Assembly: GCF_020907405.1 (NCBI RefSeq)
Contig: NZ_JAJJOE010000011.1
Location: 286,505-350,504 of the forward strand
Length of the DNA: 64,000 nt
Reading direction: 5' to 3'
Source of the DNA: Arthrobacter sp. zg-Y769
Lineage (GTDB): Bacteria; Actinomycetota; Actinomycetes; Actinomycetales; Micrococcaceae
The position numbers and the translations under genes are program-made. Position 1 is the stretch's first letter, and every line of letters begins with the position of its first letter. A model generated the notes under the pieces. It searched no databases, was not told the origin of the DNA, and saw only the letters and a list, made by a program, of their open reading frames with translations. Below, in pieces: positions 8,268 through 15,933 of this stretch.

Positions 8268-9520
8268 AGTGCCTTTCCTCCCAGCGGCTGCAGCCGGGAC
8301 GGCCGGGCCGTGACCCCCAGGGCGAGCTGATACGCCTTCTCCGTGTCCAGCGCCACCCGGTCCCACGAGTAACGCGCGGAGGCGCGCTGCTTCCCCGCCG
8401 TGCCCAGCCGCCGGGCGTAGCGGGGATTCTGCAGTAGTTCCGAGAGCGCCGAGGCCAGCGCAGTCGAATCCCGGGGCGGCACATGCAGCCCGGTCTTGCC
8501 GTGGACCACCGTGTCAATCAGTCCGCCCACCGCCGAGGCCACCACCGGCACGGCACACGCCATCGCTTCCAGCGGAACGATGCCGAAGGGCTCGTACCAG
8601 GGCGCGCACACCACCGCGTCGGCGCTGCGCAGCACGGCGGGCATTTGTTCGCGCGGCACCTGTCCGCGCAGCAGCACCCGGTCCGCTACGCCCAGCGAGC
8701 GGGCGAGGGCCAGCAGCCGCCGGGCCTCGGGGTCCGTTTCCAGGCCGGCGCTGTCGCTGGAACCGCCGACGATCAGCAGTTCCACATCGTCCAGGCCCTC
8801 GTCCCGCAGCAGGGCGAGGGCGCGGATGGCCAGATCCACACCCTTGCGCGGCACCAGGCGTCCGACGGCGGCAATCCGGTGCCGCCGTCCGCGCGGTTCC
8901 GCCGGCCCCTCGGAGGAGAAGAGGGACAGGTCCACCCCGCAGGGGGCAATGGAAATCCGGCTGCCGGGCACCCCGATGGCCTTGAGTTCAAAGACTTCAT
9001 CCGAACAGGTGGCCAGCACCCGGTCCGCCCGCCGGCCCACGGAGGGCTCCAGCCATTCCCGTTCCGGCGGGGACGTGTCCTCGGCGCCTTGATGCCGCTT
9101 CTTTACGGTGCCCAGTGCGTGGAAGGTGTGGACCACCGGCACGCCCTCTTCCCCTGCGCTGCGGGCGGCCTCCAGTGCGGCCAGGCCGGACATCCAGAAG
9201 TGGGAGTGCACGACGTCGGGCGGTTCGGCTCCCCAGTCGGCAAGGACGCCGTCGGCCAGCTGCCCCATGTACGGCAGCAGGTCATCCTTGGGCAGCGGCA
9301 GGGCGGGCCCGGCGGTTACATGCACCACCTCCAGGCCGTCCTGGACCTGCACCCGGTCCGGCAGGCCGGGATCGTCCCGCCTCGTGTACACCTGAACGGT
9401 GTGGCCACGGGCCGCCAGCGCCACGGAGAGCGCGGCCACATGCACGTTCTGGCCGCCGGCATCCACTCCGCCCAGTGCGGCCAGCGGACTTGCGTGTTCG
9501 GACACCATTGAGATTTTCAC
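8264..9520 (-). CDS. GT4-family glycosyltransferase
   Basis: 418 aa. Start set at GTG 9520, which overlaps the preceding gene stop (GTGA) and follows a GGAGG; the protein then opens with the classic 'ISMVSEHASPLAALGGVDAG' GT-B N-terminal loop. C-terminal half carries 'VGRLVPRKGVDLAI' and the donor-binding E-x7-E, 'EPFGIVPLE'. Overall resembles MshA/sucrose-phosphate-synthase-like GT4 enzymes, retaining, cytoplasmic. As part of the heptose operon it probably adds a sugar to the same glycan; donor and acceptor cannot be read from sequence. Confidence 0.9.
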   Translation of the reverse strand: MKISMVSEHASPLAALGGVDAGGQNVHVAALSVALAARGHTVQVYTRRDDPGLPDRVQVQDGLEVVHVTAGPALPLPKDDLLPYMGQLADGVLADWGAEPPDVVHSHFWMSGLAALEAARSAGEEGVPVVHTFHALGTVKKRHQGAEDTSPPEREWLEPSVGRRADRVLATCSDEVFELKAIGVPGSRISIAPCGVDLSLFSSEGPAEPRGRRHRIAAVGRLVPRKGVDLAIRALALLRDEGLDDVELLIVGGSSDSAGLETDPEARRLLALARSLGVADRVLLRGQVPREQMPAVLRSADAVVCAPWYEPFGIVPLEAMACAVPVVASAVGGLIDTVVHGKTGLHVPPRDSTALASALSELLQNPRYARRLGTAGKQRASARYSWDRVALDTEKAYQLALGVTARPSRLQPLGGKAL

Positions 9521-10545
9521 AGCTGTCCCCCTCCTGTTGATGCCGGTGCGGGTTCCGCCGCCGCAGGCAGCGGCGGGGCGGAAACCGTCTCTGTCAGCAG
9601 TTCCGCAAAGAGTTCGTCCCAATCGGCCAGGAACCGGCCCAGCCCGTACCGGGCCAGCGCTGCCCCGCGGGCGGCCCGGCCGCAGGTGCGTGCCTGCTCC
9701 GGTTCCGCGAGGAACATCCGCGCGGCCCGGAGCAGTTCCTCGGGATCATTGCTGAGCACTCCAGCCTCCGGCGGGACCGCCCGTGCGGCCTCAGTGGTGG
9801 CAAGGGCCACCACCGGCAGGCCCAGGTGCATGGCTTCGAGCAGGGACAGGCCCAGCGAGGTCCAACGCATGGGGTGCAGGTACGCCCGACAGCCGGCCAG
9901 TTCCCGGTGCAGCCGGGCCACGGGCAGGTCCCCGTGGATCAGCAGCCCGTCCCCGCCCGGCACTCCGGGCAGCTGGTCGGTGCCGAGGCCGAATACTTCC
10001 AGCGGTGCCGTCCGGGCGAATGCCGGCAGCAGGTCGGTGCCTGCGACCCGCCCGCGGCGGACCGGCTCGTTCACCACCACCCCCAGATGCGGACGCTCCC
10101 CGGTGTAGAGGTAGCCCGGATCGGGAATGCCGTGTTCGATCACGCGTACCGGTGCCTTGCCGTTGTCCCAGAACAGGCGGTTGAAGTGCGTGACATGCAC
10201 AATCGGAATATCGGACTGGTCGGCCAGCGGATGCCGGGTTTCCGGCACGCTGCCGCGTGGAGTGTTGTGTTCCAGGTACACCGCGGGAAGATCGCGGCCC
10301 GGCCGGCGCCCGAGCAGGCGGACGCAGGCCTCAATCTCTTCGGGCCGCTGCAGCACGACGGCGTCGATCTGCTGGGCGCGCAGATCTTCCACCGCGACTT
10401 CCACGGCGGCTTCCGGCCACCTCCGCCCGCCGCGTCCCAGCCCCCAGCCGTCCCGGGCAGGGGTGGCCGGCAGCAGATACCGGTGGGCCCCCCGGACAAA
10501 CGCCTCCATCCAGCCGCCGTGCACGTGCCACAGCAAAATCCTCAT
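9517..10545 (-). CDS. GT4-like glycosyltransferase
   Basis: 342 aa. The GT-B C-terminal portion is recognisable: 'CRAYLHPMRWTSLGLSLLEA' with the E-x7-like acceptor of nucleotide-sugar, followed by 'GLPVVALATTEAA'. The N-terminal half is divergent but has 'YLEHNTPRGS', typical of a UDP-sugar-dependent GT4 cleft. Overlaps both neighbours by four bases, so it is co-translated between GT9 and the second GT4. Specificity unknown. Confidence 0.8.
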   Translation of the reverse strand: MRILLWHVHGGWMEAFVRGAHRYLLPATPARDGWGLGRGGRRWPEAAVEVAVEDLRAQQIDAVVLQRPEEIEACVRLLGRRPGRDLPAVYLEHNTPRGSVPETRHPLADQSDIPIVHVTHFNRLFWDNGKAPVRVIEHGIPDPGYLYTGERPHLGVVVNEPVRRGRVAGTDLLPAFARTAPLEVFGLGTDQLPGVPGGDGLLIHGDLPVARLHRELAGCRAYLHPMRWTSLGLSLLEAMHLGLPVVALATTEAARAVPPEAGVLSNDPEELLRAARMFLAEPEQARTCGRAARGAALARYGLGRFLADWDELFAELLTETVSAPPLPAAAEPAPASTGGGQL

Positions 10546-11603
10546 CGGCTCCTCATTTCACGGTGCGTCTGCAGTGACGGCACGCCGGTGACCAGGCGTT
10601 GGACCGCCTCCACCACCTGTTCGGGCGAGACGCCGGACAGGCAGGGATGCCCGGGGACCGGGCAGGTCCTGGCGCGGGTTCCGCCGCAGGCGGCGTGCTG
10701 GTCGCCCAGCAGCTCCAGCGGAACGCGATAGGGTGCCCAGCGGATGGCGGGCACCACGGGAGCGAAAAGGCTCACTACCGGGGTGCCAACCGCGGCTGCG
10801 AGATGGGCCGGTCCGGTATTGCCGACAACCACCGCGTCCGCCCCGGCCAGGACGGCCGCCAAAGCCGCCAGATCGGTCCGTCCGCCAAGGTCCAGGCCGG
10901 CCACGGCCGCTACGGTGGCGGTCAGCTCCTTCTCACCCGGCCCGCCGGTGACCACCACGCGGAAACCGGCTGCGGTGAGCAGCTCGACGGCGGCGGCATG
11001 GTGCAGGGCGGGCCACGCCCGTGCCGACACGGCAGCGCCCGGATGCACCACGACGTAGGGGTCGGTGCCCACCAGATGGGAGACATCGGGCAGCGGACCC
11101 AGCTGCAGCCGGCCGTCGTCGCCGGCAGGAAGCGCAAAACCTGCGGCAGCCGCGATCCGCAGCGCACGTTCGGCCTCGGGCTGGTCTTCGGGGAAGTCCT
11201 CCCCGGGCTTCAGCCGGTGGGTCAGCAGGGCACCGGCGTAATCCGTGGATGCCGCGGTGATGGTGCGGATCCCGGCTTCCCGGAGCAGCAGTGCCAGCGG
11301 CAGCGGGGACTGGTGGTAGGACGTGAGGATTACCGCTTCCTCGGTCCGGGCGGACCGGACCATTCCCAGCAGTGCAGCAAGCAGGCCGCGGGAAGGTTCC
11401 GGGGCCGGGTTCAGGATCCAGGGACAGGACCACTCCAGCACCTGCGAGACACCGGGAAGCAGCCGTCCGGCGGCCGCACCCTGCGGACCGCACAACAGGA
11501 CCACTTCCACACCCCGGGCCGCCGCCATTGCCCGGACGGCTGGTCCCGCCAGCAGGACGTCCCCGGCGCCGTCGAGCCGGGCCACCAGTATCCGGCGGCT
11601 CAT
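10542..11603 (-). CDS. GT9-family (heptosyltransferase-like) glycosyltransferase
   Basis: 353 aa from ATG 11603, which overlaps the gmhB stop by four bases (ATGA); an upstream GTG at 11615 is also in frame. GT9 features: N-terminal 'ILVARLDGAGDVLLAGPAVR' (the RLxxxGDVLL motif of WaaC/WaaF), 'VVHPGAAVSARAWP', and the ADP-heptose pocket motif 'VVGNTGPAHLAAAVGTPVV'. Known members transfer heptose from ADP-heptose to lipid A core; here the acceptor must be different because the organism appears Gram-positive. C-terminal cysteines ('CGGTRARTCPVPGHPCL') match the metal-like C-terminal motif in many GT9 enzymes. Confidence 0.9.
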   Translation of the reverse strand: MSRRILVARLDGAGDVLLAGPAVRAMAAARGVEVVLLCGPQGAAAGRLLPGVSQVLEWSCPWILNPAPEPSRGLLAALLGMVRSARTEEAVILTSYHQSPLPLALLLREAGIRTITAASTDYAGALLTHRLKPGEDFPEDQPEAERALRIAAAAGFALPAGDDGRLQLGPLPDVSHLVGTDPYVVVHPGAAVSARAWPALHHAAAVELLTAAGFRVVVTGGPGEKELTATVAAVAGLDLGGRTDLAALAAVLAGADAVVVGNTGPAHLAAAVGTPVVSLFAPVVPAIRWAPYRVPLELLGDQHAACGGTRARTCPVPGHPCLSGVSPEQVVEAVQRLVTGVPSLQTHREMRSR

Positions 11604-12133
11604 CTGCTGCCCCACAGCAGGTCCACGGCCCCCGCCAGATCGCGCGCCACGAGCGGGGCCGCGGCGGTTTCAGCGGGGCGGGTGGCGGCGGTGGGCACCA
11701 ACACCCCGCGTGACCCCGCGGCGGCTGCGGCTTTCACATCGGCACCAATGTCGCCGATGACGGCTACTTCCACGGGATCGAGCCCCAGGCGGCGGCTGGC
11801 CCGCAGCACCAGGCCGGGCATCGGCTTGCGGCAAACGCAGCCGTAGCCGGGAGCATGCGGACAAATTTCCCAGATATCGAACGGGCCCAGCAGGTCTTCG
11901 ACCGCCGCATTGACCTTCGCCACCTCTTCGGCGGACAGGATTCCGCGGCCGATGCCGGACTGGTTGGTGACTACGCCTACGGGAATGCCTGAACGCCGGA
12001 GCCCGGCCAGCACCTCGGCTGCACCGGGCATGGGCCGCACCTTCGTCGGATCCGCGTTGTAGGGCACGTCAACAATCAGCGTGCCGTCCCGGTCGAACAG
12101 GACGGCACGCGGCGGCGACGGCAAAAATTCCAT
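11600..12133 (-). CDS. gmhB: D,D-heptose 1,7-bisphosphate phosphatase (HAD-IIIA)
   Basis: 177 aa, the length of GmhB. HAD motif I 'LFDRDGTLI', motif II 'VVTNQSGIGRG', and the GmhB zinc loop 'CPHAPGYGCVCRKPMPG' (Cys, His, Cys, Cys ligands, about residues 91-107); motif IV 'IGDIGADVKAA'. It removes the C7 phosphate from the heptose 1,7-bisphosphate between the two HldE reactions. It is the first gene of the minus-strand operon. A histidinol-phosphate phosphatase role is the family alternative, made unlikely by its neighbours. Confidence 0.88.
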   Translation of the reverse strand: MEFLPSPPRAVLFDRDGTLIVDVPYNADPTKVRPMPGAAEVLAGLRRSGIPVGVVTNQSGIGRGILSAEEVAKVNAAVEDLLGPFDIWEICPHAPGYGCVCRKPMPGLVLRASRRLGLDPVEVAVIGDIGADVKAAAAAGSRGVLVPTAATRPAETAAAPLVARDLAGAVDLLWGSR

Positions 12134-12151
12134 ACCGCATCTGTTCCCCGC

Positions 12152-12178
12152 CCGGCGGGAAGCTAAACATCCCGCCGG
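12152..12178 (-). promoter_or_regulatory. Inverted repeat in the leader of the heptose operon
   Basis: Perfect 9-bp arms (CCGGCGGGA / TCCCGCCGG) around a 9-base loop, ending 19 bases before the gmhB start codon, in the 138-bp region shared with the divergent GT9 gene. It could be an operator or a leader hairpin influencing gmhB translation. Confidence 0.4.
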
Positions 12179-12271
12179 TCACTTCTTGGCCGGCCTGCAC
12201 TGCCGCCCCACCTGTATCGAAGGCGCGCAGGGTTCTGGCAGGATATGCACCCGACCGAAAGGAAGCCGCCC

Positions 12272-13210
12272 ATGCCGCAAATGGCCAGTCGTCCCGAGCT
12301 GTTGGTGCTGCGTGCCCTGAAACTGGGGGATCTCCTGGTTGCGGTTCCGGCGCTGAAGGCCCTGCGGCGCCGGTTTCCCGGGCACCGCATCCGGTATGCG
12401 GCGCAGGAGTGGCTGCGCCCCATCCTGCCGCTTACCGGCGCGGTGGATGATCTGCTTCCCCTGCACGGCCTCGATGTGCCCATCCCCCTGGAGCCCGGAC
12501 AGATCGACATTGCGGTAAACCTGCACGGCCGCGGTCCGGAGAGCTGCGGCCGGCTGGAGGTGCTGCAGCCCTCCCGTCTTATCGGACACGCCGGACCCGG
12601 GTGGGACGGTCCGCCATGGAAGGACGGCGTGCACGAACGTGAGCGGTGGGCGGGACTACTGTCCTGGCACGGGATCCCCGCCGATCCGCTGGATTACCGC
12701 CTGGACCCGCCGCCGGCGGCGGCAAATACCCCGGAAACGGTGGTGATCCATGTGGGCGCGGCGTACGGCAGCCGGTTGTGGCCCGCAGACCGGTTTGCCG
12801 ACGTCGCCCGTGAACTGGCCGCCGTCGGCGCTCCGGTTCTCTTCACCGGCAGCGGAGGTGAACGCCCGCGGGCGCTCGCCGTGGCCGACGCCGCCGGGCT
12901 GGGTGCGGAGTGCGTCGTGGCAGGCGAGCAGCGCCTGGACGCGTTTGCCGCGGTAATTTCCCGGGCCCGGCTGGTGATCTCCGCCGATACGGGTGCCGCG
13001 CATCTCGCGTCAGCCTACGCCCGGCCGTCGGTGGTCCTGTTCGGCCCGGCGCCGGTCAGCGAATGGGGCCCTCCTCCGGGCCCGCACATCGCGCTGACCG
13101 ACGGGAGCCGGCGCCGGGGTGACACCTTCGCTCCGGACCCTGACCCCGCGCTGCTGGCGGTCACGGTGGAGGACGTCCTGGCCGCCGTCGGGAAGCTGGA
13201 CGCGCTTTAG
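12272..13210 (+). CDS. GT9-family (heptosyltransferase-like) glycosyltransferase
   Basis: 312 aa from ATG 12272 (AAAGGA 8 bases upstream); ATG 12245 is in frame but less well placed. N-terminal 'VLRALKLGDLLVAVPALKAL' and the GT9 donor-site motif 'VISADTGAAHLASAYARPSV' are clear, as is 'VIHVGAAYGSRLWPADRF'. Divergent from the gmhB operon, so the pair of GT9 enzymes probably builds one heptose-containing structure. The stop overlaps the convergent LD-carboxypeptidase gene by four bases. Confidence 0.88.
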   Translation: MPQMASRPELLVLRALKLGDLLVAVPALKALRRRFPGHRIRYAAQEWLRPILPLTGAVDDLLPLHGLDVPIPLEPGQIDIAVNLHGRGPESCGRLEVLQPSRLIGHAGPGWDGPPWKDGVHERERWAGLLSWHGIPADPLDYRLDPPPAAANTPETVVIHVGAAYGSRLWPADRFADVARELAAVGAPVLFTGSGGERPRALAVADAAGLGAECVVAGEQRLDAFAAVISRARLVISADTGAAHLASAYARPSVVLFGPAPVSEWGPPPGPHIALTDGSRRRGDTFAPDPDPALLAVTVEDVLAAVGKLDAL

Positions 13211-14250
13211 CTGTCGCTAAGGCGCAGCCTGGCGCCGGATTCATCCACCGCCAGTTCCACCCGGCCGCCGATGGGCAGGGTCAGCTGCGGCTGGGTGTGT
13301 CCGAAATCCACGTTGGCCAGGACCGGCAGCCCGGCCAGGGCAGGCTGGGCCGCGATTTCCTGCAGGTGCGCCCGGGTGATGCCGCTTGAACGCTGGAACC
13401 TGCCGATGACCAGGCCCTGTATATCTTCCGCGTCGGGCAGCTGGAGCAGGGACGTGAGGTCACGGGCGAAGGTGCTGGGATCGGTGGAGGCATCGTCTTC
13501 CAGCATCAGTACGCTGCCGGCCAGCGGAGGCATCTGCGCAGTGCCCTGCAGGAGGTTCAGTGTGCACAGGTTGCCGCCGATAATACGGCCGGACGCGTTC
13601 CCCTGCTGCAGGGGCCACCATCCTTCCCCCGGCTGGGGACTGCGGTTGTCCTGATCCAGGAACCAGGCATCGTCGGTCCACTCGGGGGAGGGGGCCAGCT
13701 CCATCCGATAGCCGTCAACCAAGGCGTCCACAAACCACTGCTGTGTTAGCTCAAGGTGGTCCCGCATGCCGAAGGTGGACCAATGCGGACCGGAGTAGGT
13801 GACCAGGCCGGTGCGGGCGAAAATCGCGTTCTGCAGCGCCGTAATGTCGGAATATCCGCACAGGATCTTCGGATTGGCCGCAATCAGGTCCCAGTCCAGG
13901 TAGGGGAGCAGTTCGTTGCTGTTGAAGCCGCCGATGACGGTGAGAATCCCTTTGACCGCCGGATCGGCAAACGCGTCATGCAGGTCCGCGACGCGGGAGG
14001 CGACCGAGGTGGAGTCGAAGATGTCGCGCTCATCCACATGGCGTCCGTAGGAAAGCCGCAGGCCCAGGTCGGCGAAACGGCGCTCGATGAGTGCGCTGTG
14101 GTCGTGTTCGGCGACCATGGCGCGGCTGGCCGCAGGGGCAATGACGCGCAGCAGGTCGCCCTTGGCCAGTTTCGGCGGGACGGTGATCGAGGGGACTGTA
14201 TTGTCCGGAGTATTGTCCGGAGCATTGTCCGGAGCGGGGGCAGAATCCAT
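13207..14250 (-). CDS. S66-family LD-carboxypeptidase / MccF-like serine peptidase
   Basis: 347 aa from ATG 14250; in-frame extension to a TTG at 14319 is less likely. Serine nucleophile in 'LCGYSDITAL', with the acidic and histidine portions in 'LMLEDDAS' and 'FGHTQPQLTLPIGG', as in S66 proteins. Family members cut the L-Lys(or DAP)-D-Ala bond of murein tetrapeptides, or hydrolyse microcin C-type aminoacyl nucleotides. Which applies is not decidable here. No signal peptide, so cytoplasmic. The N-terminus carries a [A/T]PDN repeat. Convergent with the GT9 gene. Confidence 0.88.
   Translation of the reverse strand: MDSAPAPDNAPDNTPDNTVPSITVPPKLAKGDLLRVIAPAASRAMVAEHDHSALIERRFADLGLRLSYGRHVDERDIFDSTSVASRVADLHDAFADPAVKGILTVIGGFNSNELLPYLDWDLIAANPKILCGYSDITALQNAIFARTGLVTYSGPHWSTFGMRDHLELTQQWFVDALVDGYRMELAPSPEWTDDAWFLDQDNRSPQPGEGWWPLQQGNASGRIIGGNLCTLNLLQGTAQMPPLAGSVLMLEDDASTDPSTFARDLTSLLQLPDAEDIQGLVIGRFQRSSGITRAHLQEIAAQPALAGLPVLANVDFGHTQPQLTLPIGGRVELAVDESGARLRLSDS
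14199..14234 (-). repeat. Three tandem 12-bp units at the start of the S66 peptidase gene
   Basis: Three near-identical copies of YATTGTCCGGAG-like sequence in register with the codons encode consecutive xPDN tetrapeptides in a low-complexity N-terminus. Probably a slippage-prone spacer with no catalytic role. Confidence 0.7.
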
Positions 14251-14315
14251 GGTGGAACGATAGCAAGGCAGCGGGCGGTATCCGGGCAGGAGCGGTCCGG
14301 CGGGGATTCGCCGGT

Positions 14316-15113
14316 TCAAGCGGTTGCGGCGCCGCTGGCCGCAGGGCCTGACGTCCGGGCCGCCGGGGTGGCTGAAGCGTCCAGCAACTCATGTTGCAGC
14401 CGCACCAGGATCCTGGCCAGGCCACGGGAAACCTGCATCTGGGTCATGCCCAGCCGCTCTCCGATAGCCTGCTGGGATTCCTCGTGGAAATACCTAAGGA
14501 ACAGTAATTCCTTGTCCTGGGCGCTCAGGCCGCGGACAGCGCGGCGGAGCATGGCAAGGTTCTCGGCCCGCTCCAGCCGTCCGTCGGCTACGGCCCACTG
14601 TTCCGCGCCGGTGTCCTCGAGTGCTTCCAGGGACTCGGGGCGAAGGCTGCTCTGGCAGTTCAAGGCTTCCGACACGGCTTTCGTGGGAACCCCCAGGGCC
14701 TCGGACAATTCCCGGAGTGTTGGCTCGCGTCCCAGCGTCTGCAGGAGTTCCGGCTGAAGCCTGGCAATGGAGGTCCGCAGATCCTGGAGCTGCCGGGGCG
14801 GCCGGATTACCCATGAGTGATCCCGGAGGTACCGCTTGAGCTCTCCCTGGACGGTGGGAACCGCGAAGGCGGGAAAATGCGGGCCGACAGCCGGGTCAAA
14901 ACGTCGAACCGCCTTGATAAGTCCCAGATAGGCGACCTGCCGCAGGTCGGCCAGCTCGCGCCCTCTTCCCGCGTAGGAGGCGGCAGCCGTTTCCGCGATT
15001 TCGCGGTACCGGAGGACGAGTTCGTTGTGCAGCGCCTGCTGCAGGTCGCCGCGTGCCTGGCGGGCCTTTTCAAACGGAAGCAGGGAGGACGGAACACTGG
15101 AGAAAGCGCTCAT
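14316..15113 (-). CDS. SigB/SigF-type RNA polymerase sigma factor
   Basis: 265 aa sigma-70 group 3 protein. Region 2 ('LRQVAYLGLIKAVRRFDP', then 'FPAFAVPTVQGELKRYLRDH' and 'WVIRPPRQLQDL'), region 3 ('EPTLRELSEALGVPTKAVSEA') and region 4 ('FLRYFHEESQQAIGERLGMT' with the HTH 'MTQMQVSRGLARIL') are all present. The closest named group is SigB/SigF of stress and stationary-phase control. The usual RsbW-type anti-sigma and anti-anti-sigma genes are not beside it. Stand-alone gene; ends 66 bases before the peptidase start. Confidence 0.9.
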   Translation of the reverse strand: MSAFSSVPSSLLPFEKARQARGDLQQALHNELVLRYREIAETAAASYAGRGRELADLRQVAYLGLIKAVRRFDPAVGPHFPAFAVPTVQGELKRYLRDHSWVIRPPRQLQDLRTSIARLQPELLQTLGREPTLRELSEALGVPTKAVSEALNCQSSLRPESLEALEDTGAEQWAVADGRLERAENLAMLRRAVRGLSAQDKELLFLRYFHEESQQAIGERLGMTQMQVSRGLARILVRLQHELLDASATPAARTSGPAASGAATA

Positions 15114-15215
15114 GAGCGGCAGGTGTTTTCAGCAGCAGGTTCGGCCCGCTACTGGACCGCCTGATCAGGACACCAGAGCGCTTACGGGTTATCAATAGTC
15201 CGGACCACTTGTTTG

Positions 15216-15545
15216 TTACTGCTTCTTGAGCTCTTGGCGGAGCAGAAGGTATAAGCGCCGCGAACGGCCCGTGTCCGCTGGAGCGTCAGGCCGCGTTTCG
15301 GCGGGAGCGCCCCTGCCGCCTTCGGAGCGGTGCAGCACCAACGCGGCGACGGCGGCCGCTGCCACCGGGGCGCTTCCCAAGGCGATCATGATGCTGCAGT
15401 ACATCCACAGGAACATCAGGGTGGGCGGGGTGCCGAGCGGAGCCTCCAGGAATCCGATGGCCAAAACCAGCCAGAATGCCGCACAGGCGGCGAGGAGAAT
15501 CCAGGCGGTGCGGCGGCTAAGCAGGGTGAGCAGCTTTTGCTCCAT
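15216..15545 (-). CDS. Small two-helix membrane protein, unknown function
   Basis: 109 codons from ATG 15545. Two hydrophobic segments (about residues 13-33 and 42-72) and a basic, Arg-rich cytoplasmic tail ending in 'LLLRQELKKQ'. Ribosome binding site is weak; an in-frame extension to 15689 exists but shows no membrane-protein character. No family recognised. It follows a small gene at 15598-15816 in the same direction by 52 bases. Confidence 0.55.
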   Translation of the reverse strand: MEQKLLTLLSRRTAWILLAACAAFWLVLAIGFLEAPLGTPPTLMFLWMYCSIMIALGSAPVAAAAVAALVLHRSEGGRGAPAETRPDAPADTGRSRRLYLLLRQELKKQ

Positions 15546-15597
15546 GGCAGAGATCCAGGCAGATAGGAGGAAGCGCCGCCTGCTTGACCCATCAACC

Positions 15598-15816
15598 CTA
15601 GGCCCGCAGGCGGCTCCATCGCCGGTTTTGCGGAGCTTGACCCTGGTTTGTGGAGAGCGGGGTTGCCATTCCCTCGGATTCCTCCACAATTACGGATACT
15701 TTTCCGGCCGGTGCCTGATCGTCGGCTGCTGCCTGCAGCGCGGCGACCTGATCCGCGGGTACCCGGACCGTGATGGTTCCGGTGCGCCCGCTGGTGCCCA
15801 GCCAGTGCAGCTGCAC
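15598..15816 (-). CDS. Small hypothetical protein
   Basis: 72 aa from a GTG start whose AGGAG lies immediately against it, an unusually short spacing. The first 45 codons have GC-rich third positions like real genes here; the last part does not. Sequence opens 'GRTGTITVRVPADQVAALQ' and could form a small beta-alpha domain. No family recognised; translation start is uncertain. Confidence 0.38.
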   Translation of the reverse strand: MQLHWLGTSGRTGTITVRVPADQVAALQAAADDQAPAGKVSVIVEESEGMATPLSTNQGQAPQNRRWSRLRA

Positions 15817-15879
15817 CTCCTGTGGACGTTTGTTACTAGAACCAACGCCGCCGGAGTTTGCTGAAAATGGCTTAAAACA

Positions 15880-15912
15880 AGGCAGGCCCCGGCTATCCGC
15901 CGGAGCCCGCCT
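15880..15912 (-). terminator. Intrinsic terminator of the LPXTG protein gene
   Basis: Imperfect 14-bp stem (AGGCGGGCTCCGGC pairing with GCCGGGGCCTGCCT on the minus strand, 5-base loop) followed by TTGTTTTA, 22 bases past the stop at 15934. Confidence 0.75.
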
Positions 15913-15933
15913 CGCTTACTTGCCTAGGGATTC

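Noticed and set aside
15211..15837. GTTTGTTACT present at 15211-15220 and 15828-15837, flanking the two small minus-strand genes
   Set aside because: A 10-base match in a 64-kb window can easily arise by chance and no further similarity extends from it.
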